A stretch of DNA of 64,000 bases from Pseudomonas protegens (GTDB lineage Bacteria > Pseudomonadota > Gammaproteobacteria > Pseudomonadales > Pseudomonadaceae), in the NCBI RefSeq assembly GCF_003363755.1, contig NZ_CP031396.1, positions 4,099,001 through 4,163,000 on the forward strand, read 5' to 3'. A model generated the notes under the pieces. That model had not been told where the DNA came from and searched no databases. It saw only the letters and a program-made list of their open reading frames with translations. Below are positions 35,467-43,974 of this stretch, one piece after another; positions within the stretch are counted from its first letter, which is position 1; every line of letters starts with the position of its first letter. Position numbers and translations under genes: made by a program.

Positions 35467-36347
35467 CAGACCAGCAACCTGTGGTGACGGTAATCATCGC
35501 CTCCTACAACCACGCACCCTATATCGAGCAGAGCATTCTCAGCGTGCTCAACCAGACCTATTCGAACATCGAACTGCTGGTGGTGGATGACGGTTCCAGC
35601 GATGACAGCGTCGAGCGTATCCGGCGTTTGCAGGCTTTGCATGGTTTCGACTTCCGCGTCCAGCAGAATCAGGGGCTGACCAATACCCTCAATGGCGCCA
35701 TCGCTCGGGCCAAGGGCAGCCTGATCGTGCCCTTCGGCTCCGACGACATTATGCTGCCCGAACGTATCGCGACTCAGGTGGCCTACCTGGACGGCAAGCC
35801 GGAGGTCGGGATCTGCGCCGGCAATATCGAGTTGATCGACAGCGATGGCAACCCGTTTCCCGAAAATCGCCAGCGCCGTGATGTACCGTTCCGGCGTCTG
35901 GATTTCGATGACATGTTCCTTGAGCGCAAGCCTTACCCGCCTGCGCCGACGTTGATGATTCGCCGCGAGGCACTGGAGAAGGTCGGTGGTTTCGACCCGA
36001 ATATCCGCCTTGAGGACTTGTTGATCGAGCTGAAGATCACCCATGCGGGCTACTTTATCGACGGCTTGAACGTAGTGATGGCGCGTTATCGCAAGCACGC
36101 CACCAACTCCTACAAGAACAACCGCTTCATGATCGACAACATCCTGCGCACCTACGCTCTGTTCAGTGAGCATCCGCTGTACGAGGAGGTTCGCTACAAG
36201 TTCCTCAGTTCGATGTTCCTCAAGGTGTCCAATCGCGATCGGAAACTGGCTCGCGAATTGTTGGCACAGATTCCGTTCAAGGCCTGGAACAAGAAAACCT
36301 GGCGTGGGTTGGGCCGCTTGTATTTTTCGCCGCTGGAAAAAGACTGA
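35463..36347 (+). CDS. GT2 glycosyltransferase, WapR-like rhamnosyltransferase candidate
   Basis: This 294-residue GT-A transferase has VTVIIASYNHAPYIEQSILS at the N-terminus, VVDDGSSDDSVERI and a PFGSDDIMLPERI motif containing the metal-binding acidic pair. It corresponds in family and position to WapR (PA5000), which adds the rhamnose that receives O antigen. The start overlaps the GT4 gene by ATGA and follows GAGG. Fourteen bases separate it from the acetyltransferase gene. The rhamnose donor is inferred from synteny. Confidence 0.72.
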   Translation: MTDQQPVVTVIIASYNHAPYIEQSILSVLNQTYSNIELLVVDDGSSDDSVERIRRLQALHGFDFRVQQNQGLTNTLNGAIARAKGSLIVPFGSDDIMLPERIATQVAYLDGKPEVGICAGNIELIDSDGNPFPENRQRRDVPFRRLDFDDMFLERKPYPPAPTLMIRREALEKVGGFDPNIRLEDLLIELKITHAGYFIDGLNVVMARYRKHATNSYKNNRFMIDNILRTYALFSEHPLYEEVRYKFLSSMFLKVSNRDRKLARELLAQIPFKAWNKKTWRGLGRLYFSPLEKD

Positions 36348-36361
36348 AGGGGCGCCGGAGC

Positions 36362-36982
36362 ATGGGCTGGATTCAACGCTTTCTTGAAAAGCGCGCCAAG
36401 CGTGCGATCCGCAAACTGCCGAAAATCGAACGCGGCGTGGTGCGCTTCCAACAGCGTTATCCGGGGTACAGCATTGGCCGCGGCAGTTATGGCGTGCCTG
36501 AGGTGCATGACTGGCAGGAAGGTTCGACCCTGAGCATCGGTGCTTACTGCTCGATCGCCGAAGGCGTGCAGATTTTTCTTGGTGGTCACCACCGTGCGGA
36601 TTGGGTCAGCACCTACCCCTTTCCCGCAATGCTGCCCCAGGCCGCGCATATCAGCGGTTACGCCGGCACCAATGGCGATGTGCGGGTGGGCAGTGATGTA
36701 TGGCTGTGCTCCAACAGCACACTGTTGTCCGGTGTGACCATCGGCCATGGCGCGATTGTCGCGGCGGGGGCTCTGGTCACCAAGGATGTGGAACCCTATG
36801 CGGTGGTCGGTGGCAATCCGGCGCGCTTCCTGCGGTGGCGCTTCCCCGAAGAACAGCGCCAGCAGTTGTTGCAGAGTGCCTGGTGGGACTGGCCGGAAGC
36901 CGAGTTGCACGGGCTTGCCGACAAGCTGTGCAGTGATGATATCGAAGGCTTCCTGGCTTATGCCCGGCAGCGTCAGGCCTGA
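36362..36982 (+). CDS. Hexapeptide-repeat O-acetyltransferase (CatB/XAT-like)
   Basis: This 206-residue acetyl-CoA-dependent transferase has a left-handed beta-helix. Hexapeptide repeats run through STLSIGAYCSIAEGVQIFLG, then a histidine loop GGHHRADWVSTYPF typical of the xenobiotic acetyltransferase group. The C-terminal coil includes SGVTIGHGAIVAAGALVTKD and VVGGNPARFLRWRF. Placed after two glycosyltransferases, it probably O-acetylates a core or capping sugar rather than a drug. It ends the plus-strand run, with a hairpin separating it from convergent waaL. Confidence 0.78.
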   Translation: MGWIQRFLEKRAKRAIRKLPKIERGVVRFQQRYPGYSIGRGSYGVPEVHDWQEGSTLSIGAYCSIAEGVQIFLGGHHRADWVSTYPFPAMLPQAAHISGYAGTNGDVRVGSDVWLCSNSTLLSGVTIGHGAIVAAGALVTKDVEPYAVVGGNPARFLRWRFPEEQRQQLLQSAWWDWPEAELHGLADKLCSDDIEGFLAYARQRQA

Positions 36983-37014
36983 CGTTCAGCGGCTCAATTC
37001 CCTGTGACCTGATT

Positions 37015-37042
37015 CCCTGACAGCCTTGTGCGACTGTCAGGG
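37015..37042. terminator. Hairpin between convergent genes
   Basis: CCCTGACAG (37015-37023) and CTGTCAGGG (37034-37042) form a perfect nine-pair stem with a ten-base loop between the acetyltransferase and waaL 3' ends. There is no T-run on either strand, so termination is likely but not certain. Confidence 0.45.
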
Positions 37043-37063
37043 TGCAGATGTGGGTGCAGGGTT

Positions 37064-38926
37064 TCAGTGAGCGCCTTGGCGCTCGTCGCTCGCAGGCAGT
37101 TGCTTCAGCAGGCCGGTTGCACGGGACATCGAGGTAGGCAGCGCATACCCCGCCTGTAGTGCATTCAGGTGCTCCTGGAACAGCCAGTTACTGTCTTCGC
37201 TATAGCGCTGCATGTGCCGCAGATTGCGCTGGCGCAGTGAAGTTCTCAGCGAGGAGGGGTAAACCCGCAGATCGGCAAGATCGATCAGGCCGAATTCGCC
37301 GTTCTCCAGGACCAGCACATTGGCCAGGTGAAGCGAGCGAAAGTACACCCCCTGTTCATGCAGTCGAGCCATGAACGTACCGAAGTCCTTGATCAGTTGG
37401 GCACGCTCTTCTGCCGAGCCTGCCAATTGCAGGCGCTGGCGTAGGGTCTGCCCAGGCAGTGGCTGGTAGCGCACGGCGTTGCTGCCGTCGGCAAGTCGGT
37501 ACAGGCCCAGGATGACCGGGGTGGTAATGCCCAGATCACGCAGTTGCTCGCTGTTTGCGGCAAAGCGCTCGGAGTAGGGGTTGAACCCTCCCGAGGTGTA
37601 CCAGCGACGAGGGCGGAACAGCTTGAAGAAACTGCCATCCTCCAGACGCAGGACCTTGGGCCCCAGGCCATCGGCTTCGATGACCTGGGCATTGGCGAGC
37701 AGTTGTTCGGCTGCGGCCGGGGTCAGCGAGGCTACCTGCAGGGGCGGCGAACGTCTGGCGCGCTGGTGAATGCACAGGGCGGCGATCATGGCCAGGGGGA
37801 TCCACAGCAGGAACCAGTGCTCCTTTGGACGCGAAAGAATCCCGCCGCCTTCTGTCAGGCCGGCGCCAATGCCAAAGACCAACCAGCTGGAAGCCAGGAT
37901 CAGCAAGGGTGTGGTGCGAAGCTGCCAGCTCTTGAGCAGGGCCCAGACCTGCATGAACAGCCACGGCAGCAGGCCGAAGATGCCCACATAGTAGAGAACC
38001 CCCAGGGCGAAGTTGTGTGGCTCTTCCAGGAGGAAGCCGATACCCGGGTCCAGGGACAGGCTGGCGTTATAGCCATGACCGATCCAGGGATGATTGACGA
38101 TCTGCTCCAGCGCCAGGCGCCAGAGGTCGAAGCGCGAAGAGCTGCCACGCTCCAGAAGCATCTGCGAGAACAGGAGCAGGACCGCCGCGCCGCCTACTGC
38201 CATGCCCGCAAGCAACATCAACGAGCGGCGGTTCCAGCTGATGAGGCTCAGCCAGAGAGCGGCCAGGGTCAGCGCCACCAAGGGCGTCCTGGAGCCGGTG
38301 GCAATCAGTGCGGCAAACATGATGGCCATTGCCGGAATGCTCAGCCAGAGCATCTGGTAGCGGCGACAGGTCATGCTCAGGCTCAGCCAGTAGACGCAGA
38401 AGAAACCGAAGACGTGGGAGCTCAGCAGCGGATTGTCAAAGGCTCCGGCACCCACCATGCGCAGATCGGGGGTGTGGTAGCGAACGAAGACGTACAGATT
38501 GAAGATCGAGGCGAGCAGGGCAACGATCGCCGCGCAGAAGATCAGTGGCTGCACTATGTCATTGCGATAGCGCACCAGCAGGGTACAGCCGGCGAACAGC
38601 ATCAGCGTATGCAAAGGGGTCTTGATCTCTCCCATCACGCTGTCGACAGCCGGGCTCCAGGCCAGACTGACGATGGCCCAGGTACAGAACAGCAGCATGG
38701 CGATGAAGATAGGTTCGCGCAGCAGTCCTTTCAGTTCGCTGGGGCGTGCACACAGGGCAATCAGCGTCGGGATGCTGAACAGGCCGTAGTACAGCTTGTG
38801 CAACTGACTGCGGCCGGGGAGGAAAAACAGCGCGCAGAGCAGCAATAGATACCCTAGCGGCAGAATCCACAGGCAAATGAAATCGAATACTCGATTCGAC
38901 GTGTTGCGAAGAGCGTTGGGTTGCAT
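37064..38926 (-). CDS. waaL: O-antigen ligase (Wzy_C) fused to a C-terminal LPS-kinase-like domain
   Basis: This 620-residue inner-membrane protein has about eleven or twelve hydrophobic segments in residues 15-390. The Wzy_C ligase landmarks TGSRTPLVALTL and EEPHNFALGVLYYVG (conserved HN) are present. Residues about 410-610 form a soluble InaA/WaaP-like kinase domain with KVLRLEDGSFFKLFRPRRW, the loop YFRSLHLANVLVLENGEFGL and metal-site D549 in LIDLADL. The usual HxD reads SLHLAN, so activity is uncertain. In PAO1 the ligase (PA4999) and a kinase-like protein (PA4998) are separate. The frame is continuous, so this is a fusion. Confidence 0.82.
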   Translation of the reverse strand: MQPNALRNTSNRVFDFICLWILPLGYLLLLCALFFLPGRSQLHKLYYGLFSIPTLIALCARPSELKGLLREPIFIAMLLFCTWAIVSLAWSPAVDSVMGEIKTPLHTLMLFAGCTLLVRYRNDIVQPLIFCAAIVALLASIFNLYVFVRYHTPDLRMVGAGAFDNPLLSSHVFGFFCVYWLSLSMTCRRYQMLWLSIPAMAIMFAALIATGSRTPLVALTLAALWLSLISWNRRSLMLLAGMAVGGAAVLLLFSQMLLERGSSSRFDLWRLALEQIVNHPWIGHGYNASLSLDPGIGFLLEEPHNFALGVLYYVGIFGLLPWLFMQVWALLKSWQLRTTPLLILASSWLVFGIGAGLTEGGGILSRPKEHWFLLWIPLAMIAALCIHQRARRSPPLQVASLTPAAAEQLLANAQVIEADGLGPKVLRLEDGSFFKLFRPRRWYTSGGFNPYSERFAANSEQLRDLGITTPVILGLYRLADGSNAVRYQPLPGQTLRQRLQLAGSAEERAQLIKDFGTFMARLHEQGVYFRSLHLANVLVLENGEFGLIDLADLRVYPSSLRTSLRQRNLRHMQRYSEDSNWLFQEHLNALQAGYALPTSMSRATGLLKQLPASDERQGAH

Positions 38927-39082
38927 GCTTAGACGTTCATCCCGGAAGTTAAGCCGGCAATCATAGCGATTAATACCGAGTGGTGTCGTTGGTCAGCTGA
39001 ACAATCTCGGTCCCTTGGGAGTGCCGGTACCTCGAACAAGCTGTGCTAAAGTCAGCCTCCTTTTTGACGACATTCCCGTGAT

Positions 39083-40888
39083 ATGACCGACTCCAGTCCC
39101 AGCGCAAGCCCTTCGAGCTTGAAAATCTACTTCCGTCTGCTTGGCTATGTGCGGCCCTATATTGGTCTGTTTCTCATCAGCATCGTCGGGTTCCTGATCT
39201 TCGCTTCGACCCAGCCCATGCTCGGCTACATCCTCAAGTATTTCGTCGATGGCCTGTCCAATCCCGAGGCTGCGCTGTTTCCCACTGTGCCCTACCTGCG
39301 AGACATGCGGCTGCTGCAGGCGGTGCCACTGTTGATCGTGCTGATCGCTGCCTGGCAGGGCCTGGGTTCCTACCTGGGCAACTACTTCCTGGCCAAGGTT
39401 TCCCTGGGCTTGGTGCATGACCTGCGGGTGCAGTTGTTCAACAACCTGTTGACCTTGCCCAACCGCTACTTCGACAAGCACAACTCGGGACACCTGATCT
39501 CGCGCATCACGTTCAACGTGACCATGGTGACGGGGGCCGCGACCGATGCGATCAAGGTGGTGATCCGCGAAGGCATGACGGTGATCTTCCTGTTTGCCTC
39601 GTTGTTGTGGATGAACTGGCGCCTGACCCTGGTGATGATTGCCATCCTGCCGCTGATTGCGATCATGGTGCGTACCGCCAGCAAGAAATTCCGCAAGCAA
39701 AGCAAGAAGATCCAGGTGGCCATGGGCGACGTGACTCACGTTGCCTCGGAAACCATCCAGGGCTATCGCGTGGTGCGCAGCTTTGGCGGCGAGACCTATG
39801 AGCAGCAGCGCTTTCTGGCGGCCAGCCAGGGCAACACCGACAAGCAACTGCGCATGACCCGCACCGGCGCGATCTACACGCCGCTGCTGCAACTGGTGAT
39901 CTACAGCGCCATGGCGGTGCTGATGTTCCTGGTCCTGTACCTGCGTGGCGATGCGTCGGCGGGGGAAATGGTGGCCTACATCACCATGGCCGGGTTGCTG
40001 CCCAAGCCCATTCGTCAGCTGTCGGAAGTCAGTTCCACCATCCAGAAAGGCGTGGCCGGCGCGGAAAGCATCTTCGAACAGTTGGACGTCGAGCCCGAGG
40101 TCGATCATGGCACGGTGGAACACGCCAGCATCAGCGGACACCTGGAAGTGCGTAACCTGAGCTTCACCTATCCAGGTACCGAGCGTCAGGTGCTGGACGA
40201 CATCAGCTTCAGCGTCGAGCCCGGAAAAATGGTCGCCCTGGTGGGGCGTTCCGGCAGCGGCAAGTCGACCCTGGCCAACCTGATCCCGCGCTTCTATCAC
40301 CATGACAAGGGCCAGATCCTTCTGGACGGCACCGAGGTTGAAGATTACCGCCTGCTGAACCTGCGTCGGCATATCGCCCAGGTTACCCAGCACGTCACCC
40401 TGTTCAGCGACACCGTGGCCAACAACATTGCCTATGGCGACCTGGCCGGGGCACCGCGGGCTGACATCGAAAAGGCCGCGGCCGACGCCTACGCCATGGA
40501 CTTCATCGCCCAGTTGCCAGAAGGCCTCGACACTCAGGTGGGGGAGAACGGCGTGCTGCTTTCGGGTGGCCAGCGTCAGCGCCTGGCGATTGCCAGGGCT
40601 TTGCTGAAGAACGCTCCGCTGCTGATTCTCGACGAGGCCACCTCGGCCCTGGACACCGAGTCCGAGCGGCATATCCAGGCTGCCCTGGACAAGGTCATGA
40701 AGGGACGTACCACCCTGGTGATTGCGCACCGTCTGTCCACTATCGAGAAGGCGGACATGATCCTGGTCATGGATCAGGGACGGATTGTCGAGCGCGGCAC
40801 TCATGCCCAGTTGCTGGCCCAGAATGGCTACTACTCGCGGTTGCATGCCATGGGGCTGGAAGAGCCCGCACCCACCGGGATCGCCTGA
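39083..40888 (+). CDS. msbA: Lipid A-core flippase, ABC exporter
   Basis: This half-transporter flips lipid A-core across the inner membrane and works as a homodimer. Its 601 residues have a six-segment membrane domain (about 25-320). The nucleotide-binding domain has Walker A GRSGSGKST near 387, signature LSGGQRQRLAIARAL near 494, and Walker B LLILDEATSALDTESERH. The length and the ALVGRSGSGKST and H-loop IAHRLST match MsbA. It is divergent from waaL and is followed by a strong hairpin and the sulfation gene pair. Confidence 0.95.
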   Translation: MTDSSPSASPSSLKIYFRLLGYVRPYIGLFLISIVGFLIFASTQPMLGYILKYFVDGLSNPEAALFPTVPYLRDMRLLQAVPLLIVLIAAWQGLGSYLGNYFLAKVSLGLVHDLRVQLFNNLLTLPNRYFDKHNSGHLISRITFNVTMVTGAATDAIKVVIREGMTVIFLFASLLWMNWRLTLVMIAILPLIAIMVRTASKKFRKQSKKIQVAMGDVTHVASETIQGYRVVRSFGGETYEQQRFLAASQGNTDKQLRMTRTGAIYTPLLQLVIYSAMAVLMFLVLYLRGDASAGEMVAYITMAGLLPKPIRQLSEVSSTIQKGVAGAESIFEQLDVEPEVDHGTVEHASISGHLEVRNLSFTYPGTERQVLDDISFSVEPGKMVALVGRSGSGKSTLANLIPRFYHHDKGQILLDGTEVEDYRLLNLRRHIAQVTQHVTLFSDTVANNIAYGDLAGAPRADIEKAAADAYAMDFIAQLPEGLDTQVGENGVLLSGGQRQRLAIARALLKNAPLLILDEATSALDTESERHIQAALDKVMKGRTTLVIAHRLSTIEKADMILVMDQGRIVERGTHAQLLAQNGYYSRLHAMGLEEPAPTGIA

Positions 40889-40893
40889 GTCTT

Positions 40894-40923
40894 TCCGGGG
40901 AGCGAGCCCGCTCGTTCCCCGGA
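40894..40923 (+). terminator. Long GC hairpin after msbA
   Basis: TCCGGGGAGCGAG and CTCGTTCCCCGGA pair over 13 positions with one G-T wobble and a CCCG loop, starting six bases after the msbA stop. There is no T-run after it. It separates msbA from the sulfotransferase gene as an attenuator or terminator. Confidence 0.5.
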
Positions 40924-41078
40924 GCCTCCAGGGTGTGCAAGGCACCTTGGCATCATTTGTATGACCCGTCTTACAGTCTTGACCAAGGCTAAATAATTCT
41001 GCGTTTCACGCTTGTTATGGTTCCCGCCTGAATCTTCGAATGGATCGAGAGGGCCATCCTTCTCGCGTGGGTACCGCA

Positions 41079-41783
41079 ATGCTGCAACGTTTTGTGTGGA
41101 AGTTATTACCCAAGACCCAGCGTCATTTCCTGTTGGGTCGCCTGTCGGTGGTGGATCGTCAGGTGGTGAACAAGTCCATGTCCGCCAATGTGCGGTTCCC
41201 TGATGCTTTTGCCCGTCATTCCTGTCTGTTTATCCATGTTCCCAAGTGTGCCGGCAGCAGCGTCTGTTCGGCCCTGTTCGACGGGTGGATGCCGGGGCAC
41301 CTGCCGTTGTACTGGTATGAGCAACAGTTCCCCCGGGCGTTTTCCAGCAGCTTCAAGTTCGCCTTCGTCCGCGATCCCCTGGAACGCGCCTATTCGGCCT
41401 ATGCCTTTTTGCGGGGCAACCGCCTGGGGCGGCGGGATCAGGCGGCCCAGAGCCTGGTGACGCACTACCGGGACTTCGACGACTTTGTCGGCCGCTGGCT
41501 GCGCTCGGAGAACATCCACAGGCAGATGCATTTCGCGCCCCAGAGCGACTTCCTCACCGACTCCCTGGGGCGCCTGGCCCTGGACTTCATCGGCTATCAG
41601 GAATACCTGCAACGTGACTTCCAGCTGCTGTGCCAGCAGTTGGGGGTCGATGCCCAACTGCCCCATGTCAACGGCACTGCTCAACGCCGCACTACCCCTG
41701 TCAGGGAATTCTGCTCGGTACGCACCCGTCGCCTGGTGCGCCGTGTCTATCAACGCGACTACGAGATGCTGGGTTATGAATAA
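41079..41783 (+). CDS. Sulfotransferase family 2 (carbohydrate-type) protein
   Basis: This 234-residue cytoplasmic enzyme has the two PAPS-binding signatures of sulfotransferases. The 5'-phosphosulfate loop FIHVPKCAGSSV lies at 51-62 and the 3'-phosphate motif FAFVRDPLERAYSAYAFLRG begins near 94. This layout is that of Golgi-type and bacterial glycan sulfotransferases. The ATG at 41079, eight bases after GGG, is preferred; an ATG at 41040 would add 13 residues with no ribosome site. It overlaps the following APS-kinase gene by eight bases, which supplies its co-substrate. The likely acceptor is the lipopolysaccharide core or O-polysaccharide. Confidence 0.82.
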   Translation: MLQRFVWKLLPKTQRHFLLGRLSVVDRQVVNKSMSANVRFPDAFARHSCLFIHVPKCAGSSVCSALFDGWMPGHLPLYWYEQQFPRAFSSSFKFAFVRDPLERAYSAYAFLRGNRLGRRDQAAQSLVTHYRDFDDFVGRWLRSENIHRQMHFAPQSDFLTDSLGRLALDFIGYQEYLQRDFQLLCQQLGVDAQLPHVNGTAQRRTTPVREFCSVRTRRLVRRVYQRDYEMLGYE

Positions 41784-42387
41784 GCTCGCTTGTGCGCCTT
41801 TGGAGCAACTGCAGATCCGCCCCTACAGCCTGTCGCTGTCCATCGAGGCCCGGGCCGCCCTCAAGCGGCAGAAGCCCTGTTGTCTATGGCTGACGGGCCT
41901 GTCGGGGGGCGGTAAGTCGACCCTGGCCAACCTGCTGGAACTGCGCCTCAACGAGTTGGGCATGCATACCTTCGTCCTTGATGGCGACAATGTGCGCAGT
42001 GGGCTGTGCCGTGACCTGGGAATGGGGGCCGAGGCACGCAAGGAAAATATCCGCCGCATGGCCGAGGTGGCGCGGCTGATGGTGGAGGCTGGGCTGTTGG
42101 TGATCGTGTCGGCGATTTCACCGTTTCGCGCCGATCGTGATGCTGCCCGGGCGCTGTTCGGGGCTGGACAGTTTATTGAGGTGTACATCAGCACGCCGTT
42201 CCAGGCCTGTGCCCAGCGTGACCCCAAGGGCCTGTATCAGGCGGCCCTGGAGGGCCGTATCAAGGATTTCACCGGGCTCGACAGTCCGTATGAAGCGCCG
42301 TTGCAAGCCGATTGCGAGATCGATACGTCCTGCGTGGAGTTGCCGGAGGCGATCCGCCGGCTGCTGCAACTGCTGGCGTGCAAATGA
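41776..42387 (+). CDS. cysC: Adenylyl-sulfate (APS) kinase
   Basis: This 203-residue enzyme makes PAPS from APS and ATP. It has the P-loop GLSGGGKST at 41-49, DGDNVR at 69-74, RRMAEVARLMVEAGLLVIVS, SPFRADRD and the C-terminal FTGLDSPYEAP. The P-loop has Gly where most CysC have Ser (GLSGSGKST). The ATG at 41776 lies inside the sulfotransferase gene. Pseudomonads reduce APS directly for cysteine synthesis, so a stand-alone CysC here is best explained as a dedicated PAPS supply for the coupled sulfotransferase. Confidence 0.88.
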   Translation: MNKLACAPLEQLQIRPYSLSLSIEARAALKRQKPCCLWLTGLSGGGKSTLANLLELRLNELGMHTFVLDGDNVRSGLCRDLGMGAEARKENIRRMAEVARLMVEAGLLVIVSAISPFRADRDAARALFGAGQFIEVYISTPFQACAQRDPKGLYQAALEGRIKDFTGLDSPYEAPLQADCEIDTSCVELPEAIRRLLQLLACK

Positions 42388-42489
42388 ATCGTAGAAAATC
42401 TTCGCCGGCCTCACTCAAGGCATAGAACTAGGCGGCGCCAACCCTGTGTTAATATCGCGCCCCTGTTCATTTTGTATGTGGGATGCTCC

Positions 42490-43923
42490 ATGAAGTTGTC
42501 CATGCCGCGATTCGATCAAGCCCCTGTCTTGGTGGTCGGCGATGTCATGCTCGACCGTTACTGGCATGGTGGTACCTCACGGATTTCCCCTGAGGCGCCG
42601 GTGCCGGTGGTCAAGGTCGAGCAGATCGAGGACCGCCCGGGTGGTGCCGCCAACGTTGCCCTGAACATCGCCGCCCTCGGTGCGCCCGCCTCCCTGGTCG
42701 GGGTGACCGGTGACGATGAGGCTGCCGACAGCCTGGCCAACAGCCTGCAAGGTGCCGGCGTACGTGCACTGTTCCAGCGCATTGCCCACCAGCCGACCAT
42801 CGTCAAGCTGCGGGTCATGAGCCGTCACCAACAGCTGCTGCGCATCGACTTTGAAGAACCCTTTGCCACCGACGCCCTGGCCCTGGCGGCCGAGGTCGAC
42901 GCTTTGCTCGACGGCATCAAGGTGCTGGTGCTGTCCGACTATGGCAAAGGTGCTCTGCGCAACCATCAGGTGCTGATCGCGGCCGCGCGGGCCCGTGGCA
43001 TTCCGGTGCTGGCGGACCCCAAGGGCAAGGATTTCTCCATCTACCGTGGTGCCAGCCTGATCACGCCGAACCTCAGCGAGTTCGAAACCATAGTCGGCGG
43101 CTGCGCCGACGAGCACGAACTGGTGAGCAAGGGCGCCAAGCTCATGCACGATCTGGAGCTGGGGGCGCTGCTGGTGACCCGTGGCGAGCACGGCATGACC
43201 CTGTTGCGTCCGGATCATCCGGCCCTGCATCTGCCGGCCCGTGCCCGTGAAGTGTTCGACGTCACTGGGGCCGGTGATACCGTGATTTCGACCTTGGCGG
43301 CAGCGATTGCCGCCGGTGAAGAGCTGCCCCACGCGGTGGGCCTGGCCAATCTGGCCGCGGGCATTGTGGTCGGCAAGCTGGGGACGGCGGCCATCAGTGC
43401 ACCGGAGCTGCGTCGGGCGATCCAGCGCGAGGAAGGTTCCGAGCGCGGTGTTCTGAGCCTCGATCAGCTGTTGCTGGCCATCGATGATGCCCGGGCGCAC
43501 AACGAGAAGATCGTGTTCACCAATGGCTGCTTCGACATCCTTCACGCTGGGCATGTGACCTACCTTGAACAGGCCCGGGCTCAAGGGGACCGATTGATCG
43601 TGGCGATCAACGACGATGCTTCGGTCAGCCGCCTCAAGGGGCCTGGACGTCCGATCAACAGTGTCGACCGGCGCATGGCGGTGCTGGCGGGGCTGGGGGC
43701 CGTGGACTGGGTGATCAGCTTTTCTGAAGGCACTCCGGAAAACCTGCTGTCCCAGGTCCGCCCGGACGTGCTGGTCAAGGGTGGCGACTACGGCATCGAT
43801 CAGGTGGTGGGCGCCGATATCGTCACGGCGTATGGCGGCACGGTGAAGGTGCTGGGATTGGTGGAGAACAGCTCGACCACCGCCATCGTCGAGAAGATCC
43901 GCAAGACCGACAAGGCCCAGTAA
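42490..43923 (+). CDS. hldE: Bifunctional heptose-7-phosphate kinase / heptose-1-phosphate adenylyltransferase
   Basis: This two-domain enzyme makes ADP-heptose, the donor for WaaC and WaaF. Its 477 residues match E. coli HldE exactly in length. The ribokinase domain (about 1-320) has PVLVVGDVMLDRYWHGG, RPGGAANVALNIAALGAPAS and the catalytic DVTGAGDTVIS near 257. The nucleotidyltransferase domain has FTNGCFDILHAGHVTYLEQA near 343, with HxGH as HAGH. The ATG at 42490 is chosen; the TTG at 42472 adds six unconserved residues. It ends at a bidirectional terminator. Confidence 0.96.
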   Translation: MKLSMPRFDQAPVLVVGDVMLDRYWHGGTSRISPEAPVPVVKVEQIEDRPGGAANVALNIAALGAPASLVGVTGDDEAADSLANSLQGAGVRALFQRIAHQPTIVKLRVMSRHQQLLRIDFEEPFATDALALAAEVDALLDGIKVLVLSDYGKGALRNHQVLIAAARARGIPVLADPKGKDFSIYRGASLITPNLSEFETIVGGCADEHELVSKGAKLMHDLELGALLVTRGEHGMTLLRPDHPALHLPARAREVFDVTGAGDTVISTLAAAIAAGEELPHAVGLANLAAGIVVGKLGTAAISAPELRRAIQREEGSERGVLSLDQLLLAIDDARAHNEKIVFTNGCFDILHAGHVTYLEQARAQGDRLIVAINDDASVSRLKGPGRPINSVDRRMAVLAGLGAVDWVISFSEGTPENLLSQVRPDVLVKGGDYGIDQVVGADIVTAYGGTVKVLGLVENSSTTAIVEKIRKTDKAQ

Positions 43924-43936
43924 CGGTTGCAGTCTG

Positions 43937-43972
43937 AAAAAACGGCGCTTGCTCCAGGCGCCGTTTTTTTTG
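43937..43972. terminator. Bidirectional terminator after hldE
   Basis: AACGGCGC (43941-43948) and GCGCCGTT (43958-43965) form a perfect eight-pair stem with a nine-base loop. It is flanked by AAAA on the left and eight Ts on the right, so it can serve hldE and the convergent Nudix-like gene. Confidence 0.9.
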
Positions 43973-43974
43973 CC

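Noticed and set aside
40979..41018. TTGACC plus an AT-rich stretch as promoter of the sulfotransferase gene
   Set aside because: No -10 hexamer lies 16-18 bases downstream; the AT-rich parts are at wrong spacing.
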